A stretch of DNA of 64,000 nucleotides from Arion vulgaris (GCA_020796225.1 CM036753.1:80063441-80127440), one strand, 5' to 3'. Numbered from the stretch's first letter, positions 9,132-19,866 are shown. The notes: a model not told the origin generated them from the sequence alone. Numbers and translations: made by a program.

Positions 9132-9925
9132 CTGGTAATTAATCCAAGCAATTATGAAATAAATAACAATGTTTACAATTATTAGAATGTCGTTCTCAAC
9201 ACTGTGAACATGTACCTCTTAATTAGCGCTGTGAAGAAATGACTCAGATTTGTCGTTTCTCTATCTTATTAAGCGCGTATTGATCTATAATCAGTTGATT
9301 AAAAAACACACGAAGGCGTGTTGTGATTAGAACGTGTGCACATCAATGATGAAAAAAGATATTACACATCGATTTCTTGGAAATTTGAGTAAAAAGTCTT
9401 TCAAGGAAAACACTTATGATTTTATTTACTTATCAATAGTCGTTTAAAATCCCCAGCAATAAAATAGTTTTTGTAAGAAATTGTGTAGGTAAACACTACC
9501 GTCTAGATTGTACATATAACATAACTATGAACAAGATCAACAGTTCTCTATCACAACTTAACTATTCCGTTACTATTCGCACAATGATGTTCTGAGTCAG
9601 ATGTAATTTGTTGAGGATTTTTATGTGTAGTGTAAATTCCGGAAACTGAGTGAGGAATCCACTTAACTTGTTAAGCTTAACGCTGATTCGAGTCACCTAT
9701 CCTCATCGTCTCCATCTCGTCTCATCTCAACGTACGATGCTTGACCGTCGATCGGCTACTCTGAAAATAAACATAAATTTAGGAATAAGATCACAGAACG
9801 AGTAGCTTAGAAGAGTTAATGACTTGTTTGTTGTTTGATATGTAGAGGATTAAAACATCTTTAAGAAGATGAACGATCTTTAAACTGTGCGCATAAGAAC
9901 GTTCTTTGTAGGGGGGTTATTCTGG
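9132..9925. other. Unassigned; possible intron of the minus-strand candidate gene
   Basis: AT-rich sequence without TE or repeat structure. If the exons at 8953-9131 and 13730-13787 belong together, this is the right-hand start of a 4.6-kb intron that also contains a SINE copy and several minisatellites. Confidence 0.35.
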
Positions 9926-9934
9926 GCGGGTGGT

Positions 9935-10135
9935 GTGATTGGCCAAATGGATTAGCGCGAGGTTCCCATGCGGGAGACCCGGGTTCAATCCCCGGTAAGG
10001 AAAATGATTTTTTTCTGCCGAGGGCATAAAGAAAACATCATAACCTGAACAGTTTTGCGGCGACTGCACTAGCAATTCTAGCATTACATTCCACAGGCGC
10101 ATGTGTCTCATGTCCTACATCACATAAAAAGCGGT
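9935..10135 (+). mobile_element. tRNA-derived SINE-like copy
   Basis: The head has an A-box match (TGGCCAAATGG) and a perfect B box (GGGTTCAATCC) about 45 bases apart, inside CGGGAGACCCGGGTTCAATC. The anticodon stem does not pair well, so it is not a functional tRNA gene. The downstream body contains a T-run and about 130 bases without tRNA character. No second copy of this exact family is in the window, so the SINE call rests on the boxes. Confidence 0.6.
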
Positions 10136-10168
10136 ATCACAAGCAGTAGCGACAGTTTTTAAAAAAAA

Positions 10169-10617
10169 AATCTGTAAGTGTAGGTCAACAAACAATTTTT
10201 AAATCTGTAAGTGTAGGCCAACAAACATTTTAAAATCTGTAAGTGTAGGTCAACAAACATTTTAAAATCTGTAAGTGTAGGTCAACAAACATTTTAAAAT
10301 CTGTAAGTGTAGACCAACAAACATTTTAAAATCTGTAAGTGTAGACCAACAAACATTTTTAAATCTGTAAGTGTAGGTCAACAAACATTTAAAAATCTGT
10401 AAGTGTAGGCCAACAAACATTTTAAAATCTGTAAGTGTAGACCAACAAACATTTTAAAATCTGTAAGTGTAGACCAACAAACATTTTAAAATCTGTAAGT
10501 GTAGACCAACAAACATTTTTAAATCTGTAAGTGTAGGTCAACAAACATTTAAAAATCTGTAAGTGTAGACCAACAAACATTTTAAAATCTGTAAGTGTAG
10601 GCCAACAAACATTTAAA
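10169..10617. repeat. 32-bp minisatellite, 14 copies
   Basis: TCTGTAAGTGTAG recurs at 10171, 10204 and then every 32 bp to 10588. Units differ mainly at GGTCAACA, GGCCAACA and GACCAACA, plus TTTTAAAA versus TTTTTAAA. There are no unique spacers, so it is not a CRISPR array. The plus-strand CTGTAAGT core looks like a splice donor but is simply part of the repeat. Confidence 0.97.
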
Positions 10618-11165
10618 AATTAAAATTAAAACCGAGCAGAAATTAAGAGCTAACGACTTTGATACTTAAAGTAAACAAAATAAAGGAGAAAAGGATTGGA
10701 TGATTCGACAGGGGCCACTAAAACCAACATCAATAATCATTGAAGTTGAGATAGATGTAGTTCTTGGATTAGGAGTGAGTTAAATGGAACTTGTCACCAA
10801 CGGTCCGTTATAAAATTGTCTCGTGTTTCAGAAACCTTTCAATAATTAGAAAAGTCTAATTAAAATAAAACATACACAACAGTAGGTATACAAAAATGTC
10901 TTGGTACATACTTTATTTTTTTAAGGAGGTCAACTGTAGTGGTGGGCATATGCCCCTTTTTGAACCAATAAAGAAAAATGTTGTTTGTGATATTCTGACA
11001 TGATGATGATGGTGTAGTGGTATATTAATAAGAAAAAACACTATTGCAAGGTACAGAGTTAACAAATAAATATCTAATTTGTGAAAGATATCAGTAACAG
11101 CGCGATGGATTTAGTCTAAAACAATTAACATTCATTTTCTGATGTGATCAATTTCAAATCTACCA
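10618..11165. other. Unassigned AT-rich spacer
   Basis: No coding, tRNA-like or repeat structure is recognised between the 32-bp array and the degenerate repeat that follows. Confidence 0.4.
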
Positions 11166-11396
11166 AGGCGATAGTGGGTATCTAGATTATCTAGCAATAT
11201 GGACTAGATTATCTGGAATTGGTATTGATTACTGGCGATGAGTATCAGTTATCTGCAATATGGGATCTGATTTCTGGCAATATAGGGTATCTAGATTATC
11301 GGACAATATGATCTAGTTATCTGGCAATAGTGGTATCTAGATTATCTGGCGATAGTGGTATCTAGATTATCTGGCGATAGTGGGTATCTAGATTAT
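11166..11396. repeat. Degenerate ~30-bp tandem repeat
   Basis: Blocks built on ATAGTGGGTATCTAGATTATC and variants (ATCTGGCGATAG, ATATGGACTAGATTATCTGG) recur about seven times with irregular spacing. The last three units are the most alike. Confidence 0.85.
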
Positions 11397-11397
11397 C

Positions 11398-11648
11398 TTC
11401 TTCTTCTTCGAACGCTCGATATCGACCACTTGTTAACCACTCTTTGTCATTTGTATGTGATCTGAGCCTAAGAGCGATTGCACCTTGTGCCAGTTATGCG
11501 CCTACAAGTAGGCCAGCACATTCGATTTCTGCGACGCTTTTTATTTACTAGGGTAGCTGCCCTAGGTCCTACATCAGTCGACTTTTAAGTAGCAGTGGTA
11601 CTATTCTTTGCTTCCCTTGCAGGCTCCGGCACCACACAGGCGTAGATT
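11398..11648 (-). mobile_element. SINE-A copy (minus strand)
   Basis: The tail (CTT)n is at the left, followed by the complement of the AACAAGTGGTCGATAT block, GTGATCTGAGCCTAAGAGCG, CATGTAGGCGC-like and TCTGCGACGCTTTTTATTTA. The right side holds the TACTATTCTTTGC core and the CGCCTGTGTGGTGCCGG-type head. It is nearly full length. Confidence 0.88.
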
Positions 11649-12024
11649 ATCTGAGTTGAGAAAAGAAATGACGGACCTACTAAATATATTCTCTACTAAC
11701 ATTTTAAACTACAACTTTTAAAAGATATTACGCGCCTATAGTGACAGACAGTGCAGAGATGTTGATTCTATCAGTTTTTCAGTAAATGTACGTTATGATG
11801 GACGGGAGAGGCCTGGTGTATTGATCCAGGCTAAACTGATCGGGTTGAGGAGACAGAAGAATCTAGAATCGAACCGAGAAATACATTGTCAACGTTTGTT
11901 TAGCTCTACGCATGTGATGGGTGGGGGGGGATGAAGAAATGGAAGCATACGATAGAATGATACTACATGTGTGTGGAGTGTGGACACTGCAGACGCTCAG
12001 CATGGAAGATGAGCTTGGCGGAGT

Positions 12025-12507
12025 TCATGAAAAGCATAGAGTGAAAGAATGGACATCAGGAATAAGAAGGAAAGAACTAGTGGCTGGGGCTACAGAAGTG
12101 TTTAAGTGGAGTACAGTGTGCAAACGTTGATGATTATCGAGACCCTGACAGACGTATCGATCTGGCCCGCATGTCACGTGGATCTGCGCGGAGGGTTGTT
12201 TAATTACATTAAAGATGCGCATCAATTTGGGGGGGATTTGCTGGAAGGCTCCCACCGGCTTGGAGAAAGCCTGAGTACATGGAAAGAGGATCCAGTAAGA
12301 CCCACCCACTTCGTCTATCAAATCCCCAAAGCCTGTCATGTAGTGTCGCAAGCTAAAGATGTGAACAAAGGGTATTGCCAAACGAAGACATTGTATCGTG
12401 GCTCGGTGTTTTATTGTCTTCATCGTTTCTATTTTCAGTCTAATCTCAATGAAACGATTCATGTATCACAAACGCTTACACCTGCGATATGGATGTCGAT
12501 AAAGTAA
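12025..12507. other. Overlapping sense and antisense ORFs of unknown nature
   Basis: A plus frame of 133 codons (12106-12507) and a minus frame of 145 codons (12462-12025) overlap almost completely. Local GC content is higher than in the surroundings. Neither shows a family motif I recognise, a signal peptide or repeat structure. Splice and start context do not favour either strand. This could be the decayed remnant of a TE coding region or of a host exon. Together with 11650-12025, where nothing was recognised, it is non-repetitive within this window. Confidence 0.3.
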
Positions 12508-12550
12508 TACAACGTCTACATACAACAATAACATAAGGCGTTAGCCATCT

Positions 12551-12715
12551 ATCAAGTTTCTATCATATATATCTGTCTACTTCTGTCAAATATTGTTACT
12601 TTTATATCAAGTTTCTATCATATATATCTGTCTACTTCTGTCAAATATTGTTACTTTTATATCAAGTTTCTATCATATATGTCTGTCTACTTCTGTCAAA
12701 TATTTGTTACTTTTA
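12551..12715. repeat. 55-bp tandem repeat, 3 copies
   Basis: ATCAAGTTTCTATCATAT starts at 12551, 12606 and 12661. The third unit has one substitution and one extra T. Confidence 0.95.
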
Positions 12716-12898
12716 TAACAACAACTAAACCACACACAGACAAGGAATAGAACTTAAGAAATATGCATTATTCATTTGGTTACGACCGGCTCTATTATCT
12801 ATTAACTAGAGAGGCGGTACAGAAACAATAGCTCATATACAGCATTAGAAAACTCTAAGTACTCAGGTCACAACTTCTAGAATTACAGTAAAATAAAT

Positions 12899-13095
12899 AT
12901 TATTGTAACATAAACACTATATTAACATAAACACTATAGTAACATAAACACTATAGTAACATAACCAATATAGTAGCATAAACACTATAGTAACATAACC
13001 AATATAGTAGCATAAACACTATAGTAACATAAACACTATAGTAACATAAACACTATAGTAGCATAAACACTATAGGAACATTTTAGTAACATAAA
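12899..13095. repeat. 17-18-bp minisatellite, about 11 copies
   Basis: Units of AACATAAACACTATAGT with variants containing AACCAATATAGTAGC. The pattern of variants suggests duplication of two-unit blocks. Confidence 0.93.
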
Positions 13096-13113
13096 TACTA
13101 TATAATAACGTTA

Positions 13114-13626
13114 CACAATCATAGACAGAGAAATGCTACATAACACAACAGAATCATAGATAGAGAAATGCTACATAACACAACAGAATCATAGATAGAG
13201 AAATGCTACATAACACAATACAATCATAGATAGAGAAATGCTACATAACACAATACAATCATAGATGGAGAAATGCTACATAACACAATACAATCATAGA
13301 TAGAGAAATGCTACATAACACAATACAATCATAGATGAGAAAATACTACATAACACAATACAATCATAGATAGAGAAATGCTACATAACACAATGCAATC
13401 ATAGATAGAGAAATGCTACATAACACAATACAATCATAGATAGAGAAATGCTACATAACACAATACAATCATAGATAGAGAAATGCTACATAACACAATA
13501 CAATCATAGATAGAGAAATGCTATATAACACAATACAATCATAGATAGAGAAATGCTACATAACACAATACAATCATAGATAGAGAAATGCTACATAACA
13601 CAATACAATCATAGATAGAGAAATTC
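13114..13626. repeat. 35-bp minisatellite, about 14 copies
   Basis: The unit is built from ATCATAGATAGAGAAATGC followed by TACATAACACAATACA. The first units carry CAACAGA, and one unit has GATGAGAAAATACTA. It adjoins the previous array with only about 20 bp between them. Both arrays would lie in the putative intron of the minus-strand candidate gene. Confidence 0.96.
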
Positions 13627-13729
13627 TGTAAGGTAGTAAAACAAAATATGAGAAACAAATGCTTCCACAAAACAATTAATAATCACAGAGAAACATTAAT
13701 TGAAAGGTCACAAAACAACTTGTGCTTAC

Positions 13730-13787
13730 CTTTCAATAGAATTATCTCTTTGGATGTAATACTGATAAACTAGCAATAATGAGCTAC
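13730..13787 (-). other. Candidate 58-nt internal exon
   Basis: Read on the minus strand, a textbook acceptor (TTTTTTCTCTTCTATCCTTTCAG) precedes 58 bases that end at a textbook donor (GAAAG|GTAAGC). Only one of the three frames is stop-free, encoding SSLLLVYQYYIQRDNSIE with two bases left over. Those two bases join in frame to the proposed exon at 8953-9131, adding RTTI before its Met. The site lies outside all recognised repeats. It may be coding or a 5' UTR exon. RNA evidence would decide. Confidence 0.5.
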
Positions 13788-13896
13788 CTGAAAGGATAGA
13801 AGAGAAAAAATGCTACATTATTAAAAGTTGCAAGTTTTCATTTACCACAGCGTATTCTATCTTATTTCAGAGTATCACTATCCACTACTTATTCTC

Positions 13897-14045
13897 TCTC
13901 TCTTTCTTTCTTTGCCTTTTTAACCCGGATTGGGGAGTAGGCCCTCAACCAACTCCTGCCAAGTCTTCCTATCTCTAGCTATCTCCTGCAGCTCCCTCCA
14001 GCTCTTCTTTATAAAGTTTATCTCCGCCCCCAAAACTATTTATTC
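13897..14045 (-). mobile_element. LINE-gamma 3' terminus fragment
   Basis: On the minus strand this is the end of an RTE-like element. The coding sequence for a W..L...ARDR..W..L..GL..-type helix precedes GGGTTAAAAAGGCAAAG and a (GA)n tail, which lies at the left (about 13897-13915). A matching but opposite-strand copy starts 90 bp downstream. Confidence 0.78.
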
Positions 14046-14134
14046 TACATCACAGCATCATCTACATCTTTGACATAAGATTTTCTATTTCAAAGATGTG
14101 TCGACTTTATGAACAATTATGTCGACACATATTA

Positions 14135-14456
14135 TCATTCGAGACGCTGGCACGGGATATGACACACTTTGCGAAAACAATAGGGAAATATAACAAGAAG
14201 GGTCCTTTCCTGGAACCCGCAGTGACAATGAAAGAAAGGAAGGCCGAGAAATACATGGAGACGGGATTTGAAGACATAGATCAACAATATAAAGAAGAGC
14301 TGGAGGGAACTGCAGGAGATAGCTAGAGATAGGAAGACTTGGCATGCGCTGGGGGATGGTCTATGCCCCATCCGGGTTAAAAAGGCAGAGATAGATAGTT
14401 AGATAGATAGAAAGAGAGCGGAGAGAGAGAGAGAGAGATGAGAGAGATGAGAGAGA
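14135..14456 (+). pseudogene. LINE-gamma RT C-terminus with GA/GATA tail
   Basis: Across frames the sequence encodes the typical RTE-like tail: a DMTHFAKT-like segment, ITRR..L.WNPQ, KGRPRNTWRR, ELQEIARDRKTW, then GDGLCPI.VKKA. It runs directly into GGCAGAGATAGATAG and a long GA microsatellite. Several stops and a frameshift show decay. It forms a head-to-head pair with the minus-strand copy at 13897. Confidence 0.85.
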
Positions 14457-14559
14457 TATTGTCATTACTAAAAATGTCGAATCATTTTGCTTTCGTCGAT
14501 GGGTAATGAATTCCATGTAAATTCCCAAACTATTTCGACAGTTAGTTTTGATAGGATCA

Positions 14560-14965
14560 GTAGTGATTAGTAAGTGATATCATCACATCACTTCAAACAG
14601 GTTCATAGATGCTCTGATCTCTTCCACAATATCTTTACCAGCGTCTAACAACCAATCACGCCCGTTTAGTGTTGATTAATCACGTCTCATGCATTCAACA
14701 AAGTGTTCGTGTCTGGCAGTTCAAATTTTTCCTCATCTTCTTCCACCTGGATAGAATACAGATTTATAAATGTTCTCGAAGTAATCTATACTATCTGCTT
14801 CTCATATGTCATTGATAATATCTGCAATATCAATTGACTGTCCTTCCTCGATCACTGCTGTATCAGCCAGATGATCTGCACGATCATTCATTATTAAGAG
14901 AATGCCATTGCAGCAACATACTGGTTGTTGAATTGAGGAGGATCTCCGACCAGACGCACGTACTT
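14560..14965 (-). pseudogene. Decayed RNase H C-terminus of a LINE
   Basis: A minus-strand reading gives MNDRADHLADTAVIEEGQS followed by ID.ADIINDI. This matches the end of retrotransposon RNase H domains (N..ADHLA..A..). The rest of the stretch contains stops and a possible coding trace further toward 14560. It is too worn to place in a family. Confidence 0.5.
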
Positions 14966-15282
14966 CATCGAGTAGGCCAGAATCCTAGACTACCATATTC
15001 AAGACAAGGGTAGCATGGCATGTCGGTGCAAAATACAATGTTTATTGGTTGCAATCCTGTTCCAGTACGGTTTGAAGAGAATACACATTATTCATACAAA
15101 CCACACATCGAATCCTTGATAGGAAGAAGGAGGAAGAAAACGAAACTCGTTTCAGTTGAATACTCTAGCTTCACCACTATACAAGATACATCCATTATAT
15201 TGAAGTTACATAAAATGTGAAATATTGGTTCGATTGAAACTATACATCAAGGATAACAACTTAATGAAGAAACACTCACATA

Positions 15283-15735
15283 CATTGATTGATAGATTGA
15301 TTGATTGATAGGACCATCATCATTGCACTTCGTTGAGTAACCAAGGGTGCTCTGATCTCGTTCTTTACACAGGAAGATCTCAGCTGCAGTGCAAGAACTC
15401 CGTAGCACCGGCGAGGGTCCCTGATATAATTTTGAAGATGGTGAAGATATTTATGTGGGAATTTTATTTTATAATCTTTTCTAATGAATCTGGACCGGGC
15501 AGCGGCTTTCCAGCTTGCTCTTCTCGTTTTTGAACTGTCAAGGTTCTTTTACGAGCTCAAATTGAGCACTGGACCTACGTTTTATCTTCCGTCTCCGATA
15601 GAACTAGAAACTCGATCTCACCTACACTGAGATGAGTGATCTATGAAAAAATATCCAGATGGCTCCGCGAGGGAGCGAACCTGGTACCTTTGGCACGAGA
15701 GACGAGCTCCTAACCTGTACTCCAACAGAGATCTC
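15283..15735 (-). mobile_element. SINE-Q, near full length (minus strand)
   Basis: On the minus strand a tRNA-like head (TGGAGTACAGGTTAGGAGC, B box CAGGTTCGCTCCC) is followed by about 350 bp shared with 28327-28738 and 55467-55880. The copy ends at the left in (CAAT)n. Shared landmarks, given on the plus strand, are GGACCATCATCATTGCACTTC, CAGGAAGATCTCAGC, CCGGGCAGCGG and GACCTACGTTTTATC. The tRNA head, simple tail and dispersed copies make this a SINE. Confidence 0.88.
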
Positions 15736-16265
15736 TAAAGTTCGATAACAAGTATAGAAAGTGATAAAACTCTGAAAGAGTTATCTCACAGTTGCTACTT
15801 CATCAATGTCTTGTTGTGTGCATGTTGTCTGTTTGGTTGACACTTTAGTTTTGGTCTTTTGTGTGTGATATAACATAGTGTCTAATTAATACAACAAATA
15901 AGGAAATTCGGATCAAAATAGGGATTAAGAGGGAATTATGAATGGAGATCAACAAGAAACAAAATCAAATATTTGGACACATGACACTGCTGCAAATCAT
16001 CCTGAAGGGGAAAAGTTGATGGTAAGCGGACCATTAGGAAGACAACGATAAAAAATGAAAAGGAATCATTAAGAGCTGGAAAAAAGGAGAGTTTGATGGA
16101 GTACATCATCATGGCAGGACACATGAGATGAAGGTAATTAATTGTAGTTGACCGTCGATGTGAAAGGGAAACTTAACAAGTAATTCTTTCTCTTTTCTTT
16201 ACTTCAATCATGTTTGCCTCTCAGCGGCAGGATAAGAAGCGTTTTCTAGAACGGGCTTTTGTGTG
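15736..16265. other. Unassigned spacer
   Basis: No TE motif, tandem repeat or convincing exon is recognised in this stretch. Confidence 0.35.
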
Positions 16266-16269
16266 CTTC

Positions 16270-16780
16270 ATAAACAGTATCTTTCGTCGCCTCTGTTATC
16301 TCTGAGTTCCACCCTGTGCGTGGTCGGACTTTTGCTTTGTATCCACTGTATCGGAGTTACATTGCTCTTTGAGGCGCACTGTTCGTTGGTAATCTGCTTT
16401 GCTTTGTATCCACTGTATCGGAGTTACATTGCTCTTTGAGGCGTCATGTTCGTTGGTAATCTGCTTTGCTTTGTATCCACTGTATCGGAGTTACATTGCT
16501 CTTTGAGGCGTCATGTTCGTTGGTAATCTGCTTTGCTTTGTATCCACTGTATCGGAGTTACATTGCTCTTTGAGGCGTACTGTTCGTTGGTAATCTGCTT
16601 ATGTGGTCAAACCATTGTTGTTTCTTGATGAAGTTCGGTACTGATGCTGCACCCACTTTCTTCCTTATATCTTCATTTCTAAATCGGTCTCTTCTTGTTA
16701 CTCCTAGCATTCTGGGTAGACAATTCATCGCTGTCATGACTAGTTTATCATTTGATGTCAGCGTCAAGTATTTATTTCAA
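16270..16780 (-). pseudogene. LINE-delta RT C-terminus (minus strand)
   Basis: The minus strand encodes SLTLTSNDKLVMTAMNCLPRM followed by GVTRRDRFRNEDIRKKVGAA, matching the plus copy at 8283. Then comes QWFDHISRLPTNS and a tail with RYSGYKAK-like sequence. A 67-bp segment of that tail is repeated four times, and since 67 is not a multiple of three each unit changes frame. The 3' part to the left is related to 17468-17705. Confidence 0.83.
16331..16600 (-). repeat. 67-bp tandem repeat inside LINE-delta, 4 copies
   Basis: TTTGCTTTGTATCCACTG starts at 16331, 16398, 16465 and 16532. The unit corresponds on the minus strand to the LINE-delta segment around the NEQ..SKSNVT.IQWIQSK-type coding trace. 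Only one unit is present at the equivalent position of the 8283 copy, so the array arose after insertion. Confidence 0.93.
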
Positions 16781-17079
16781 TAGTTACTCAATGTAATTAC
16801 TACCCAAATACAATTTATCTTTTTAATTCGATGAAACACTCTCGACAATCTTCTCAATAGTTTACCAGTCACAAAAACACATTTTAATGATATTAGTATG
16901 ATTGCTTCTGTCTGGCAGAGTGCAACACCAAGGCGAAAGACAGAGGATGCTGGAGATTCATTGCAGCCAACCTTCAATGTGGAGACGGCACCTGATGCTG
17001 ATGATGGTGAATATGATTGCTCTTTGTTACGCACCATCTGTTATAAGTAATCTGCTTACAGTGCGTCTAAAAGGGTAAT

Positions 17080-17445
17080 CTCTCTCTCTTTGCCTTTTTA
17101 CCCTGGATTGGAGCATAGACCCTCAACCAACTCATGCCAAGTCTTCCTATCTCTAGCTATCTCCTGCAGCTCCCTCCAGCTCTTCTTTATATTGTTGATC
17201 TCCGCCTCCAAATCTCGTCTCCATGTATTTCTTGGCCTCCCCTTCTTTCGCTATCCCTGCGGGTTCCAGGCAAGGACCCTTCTTGTTATATTCCCTCCGG
17301 TTTTCGCAAAGTGTGTCCTATCCAGTGCCAGCGTCTTTTTTTTAACCTGTTCGTACACTTGAAACTGTCTTGTTCCCTCCATAAGTTCCTCATTTGTGAC
17401 CCTATCATACCATCTTATTCCCTCTATTCTGGGAAGACACCAGTT
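17080..17445 (-). pseudogene. LINE-gamma RT C-terminus (minus strand)
   Basis: The minus strand encodes KLQTFINWCLPRIEGIRWYD followed by RVTNEELMEGT, then HFAKTGGNITRRVLAWNPQG, a GRPRNTWRR-type basic block and the terminal TW.EL...RDR..W segment. It ends at the left in CAGGGTAAAAAGGCA and GAGAGA. This is the thumb-to-tail region of RTE-like RTs (LQTFIN.CLR.I..IRW...). It is 5'-truncated with frame breaks. Confidence 0.88.
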
Positions 17446-17459
17446 GATGAATGTTTGCA

Positions 17460-17705
17460 ATTTATGTTTGCCTCTAAAAGGGCAATGCTGCTCAGATATA
17501 GTGGATACAAGGCAAAAGGTTGTCCACGCAACAGATGGACTATAAGAATAACAAAGACGGTGAAGGACTGTACAAAGCGCAAACAAGATCCTGTTCTATA
17601 AATCTCTTTTTTTCCATGAGGCTGTGAGACAAAACAGTTCCATGAGGCTGTGAGACAAAACAGTTCCATGAGGCTGTGAGACAAAACAGGATTAGAGAAA
17701 ATAAA
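17460..17705 (+). pseudogene. LINE-delta 3' end with 26-bp tandem units
   Basis: Encodes RAMLLRYSGYKAKGCPRN followed by RWTIRITKTVKDCTKRKQ, then a stop and the 3' sequence CCATGAGGCTGTGAGACAAAACAG repeated three times with a 26-bp period (about 17617-17692). It ends in an A/G-rich tail. It abuts the minus-strand LINE-gamma tail-to-tail. Confidence 0.82.
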
Positions 17706-17777
17706 GAAGAATGCTGTTAGTGCGTGTGCAGATACAAGAGAAATATACACATACTCACACCATATGTGCTTTTTTGT

Positions 17778-18092
17778 GAAGATTATATTTGAAGAGATGA
17801 GTTATATATTATGTTACCTATTGCGAAGATTATGTTTGAAGAGATGAGTTATATATTATGTTACATATTGCGAAGATTATGTTTGAAGAGATGAGTTATA
17901 TATTATATTACATATTGAGAAGATTATATTTGAAGAGATGAGTTATATATTATGTTACATATTGTGCAGATTATGTTTGAAGAGATGAGTTATATATTAT
18001 ATTACATATTGAGAAGATTATATTTGAAGAGATGAGTTATATATTATATTACATATTGCGAAGATTATATTTGAAGAGATGAGTTATATGTT
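17778..18092. repeat. 47-bp minisatellite, about 6.7 copies
   Basis: GAAGATTATATTTGAAGAG recurs every 47 bp from 17778. Units vary at ATTATGTTAC/ATTATATTAC and TTGCGAAG/TTGAGAAG, and alternating variants suggest duplication of two-unit blocks. Confidence 0.96.
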
Positions 18093-18780
18093 ATATATAC
18101 TACACTCCTCCCTCCCCAACACTTCTATAAAGAAGCTAATGGTGTAAGAGAAGCAGATCACAAATAACAAAGACACACAATGACAGAAAACTAAGAGCGT
18201 AGGGAAAAAGAAATTCATAAATGATTGATACTGAGAAAGAACTGAGAGCACAGATGAAGCGTGAAAGGGCACACATAAAAAAATTTATTGGCAGGAGAAC
18301 AAATAACAACCATAAAAGAAAAAAGAACATACTTTGATCTATTTTTATCTTCATTAATGGGAGATGAACGATCTCTTCTTGTCATCGTAAATAAATTATT
18401 CGTTCTTTCAGATAACCTGTTCCTTTATATGTTCCCTTACATGTTCCACTTGACTACCTTGATATTACAAAACAATGTGCTACATTTTTCTAGTTTTGTG
18501 CTTTTTAAAAATGTTTTTTCTTTATAGATGCTGGTTTAGAGAAGAATAAAAACACACAGAACTCGCCATTTTAACGCGGGTTCAAAAGTAATTATATCCA
18601 GCTTCCTGCTGGAGTGTACGATGCACATTTTATGAGCATGCCATGGGGGGAAGGATAGATGAGAAATGTTATAGCTATCGACATTACATTTATGGAAAGG
18701 ATATAGAAGATATACAAAACGAAATACTCGGATGATTGAGGAAATGGTTGTTGTGCTGGTGTTGGATATATTGGTTGTAT
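18093..18780. other. Unassigned spacer
   Basis: Low-complexity Phe/Leu-rich open frames occur on both strands, but I see no motif, repeat or splice pattern worth calling a gene. Confidence 0.4.
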
Positions 18781-18783
18781 TTA

Positions 18784-19374
18784 AGGTTTACATAATACAT
18801 ACCAACTGTTGATGTATTTGTTGATTTAAGTTCCATAATACAATACAACTGTTGGATGATTTGTGTATTTAAGTTTCATAATACAATACCAACTGTTGAA
18901 TGTATTTGTTGTATTTAAGGTTTATAATAATCCAACTGTTGGATGTATTTGTTGTATTTAAGTTTCCATAATACAATACCAACTGTTGAATGTATTTGTT
19001 GTATTTGTTCATAATACAATACCAACTGTTGATGTATTTTTGTATTTAAGTTTCCAATAATACCAACTGTTGAGTATTTGTTGTATTTAAGTTTCATAAT
19101 ACAATACCAACTGTTGGATGTATTTGTTATTTAAGTTTCCATAATACAATACCAATGTTGAATGATTTGTTGTATTTAAGGTTTATCAATACAATACCAA
19201 CTTTATGATTTTGGGATTTAGGTAATAATACAAACCAACTGTGATGATTTGTTGTATTTAAGTTTCATAATACAATACCAACTGTTGGATTATTTGTTGT
19301 ATTTAAGTTTCCATAATACAATACCAACTGTTGGATGTATTTGTTGTATTTAAGTTTCCATAATACAATACCAA
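18784..19374. repeat. Degenerate ~48-bp tandem repeat, about 12 copies
   Basis: The consensus unit combines TTTCCATAATACAATACCAAC with TGTTGGATGTATTTGTTGTA. Many units differ by single-base insertions or deletions rather than substitutions, so the period drifts. That pattern may reflect uncorrected long-read error as much as real divergence. Confidence 0.92.
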
Positions 19375-19479
19375 CATACTTTTTTCAAGTTTCAAATCAC
19401 ACACAAACTTACAACCAGTATCCCCCCTTTCTCCCCACAACCAACCACACGCTGACGTCAATATACACCACTAATCATA

Positions 19480-19650
19480 CAAAAAAAGAAGAAGAGGAAG
19501 ACCACGGAGAAGATGGATTCAGGATGTAACTGATGGTTTGAACATGACGGCTGCAGAGGTGGTACATCTGGCCTATGAGAGAGAGAAATTCCGGAGGACT
19601 GTTGGTGTGGCAAAATTCTGCTCAGGACAAGTTGTTTGATGATGATGATG
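19480..19650 (+). pseudogene. LINE-beta C-terminus with (GAT)n tail
   Basis: A clean frame encodes GRPRRRWIQDVTDGLNMTAA followed by EVVHLAYEREKFRRTVGVAK and a stop at GTTTGATG, running into TGATGATGATGATGAG. This is the least damaged example of the LINE-beta C-terminus in plus orientation, and it shows that the family ends in (GAT)n. Only about 170 bp of the element remains. Confidence 0.88.
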
Positions 19651-19866
19651 AGTCATAGAAAGACAAATAGGCGTACACCCCCCCACATCCCCAACCATGC
19701 AAACTGCTAGTATGCTACATAACTCAGGGGAAAATTTCAGAATATAAATAATTCTTCAATGATGGCGGAAAAACCGCAATCCCATAAATAACTGACGCCA
19801 TTTGCAATAGCTAAAATTTAAGACAATTGAGGTATTTTGGTGGACGTACAGTTCTTAAATATCATC

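Noticed and set aside
9935..10010. tRNA gene (possible Gly-type arm CGGGAGACCCGGGTTCAATC)
   Set aside because: A and B boxes match but the anticodon and acceptor stems do not pair, so it is scored as a SINE head.
10169..10617. Regular direct repeats resembling a CRISPR array
   Set aside because: The 32-bp units are head-to-tail without unique spacers, and the context is an animal-type genome.
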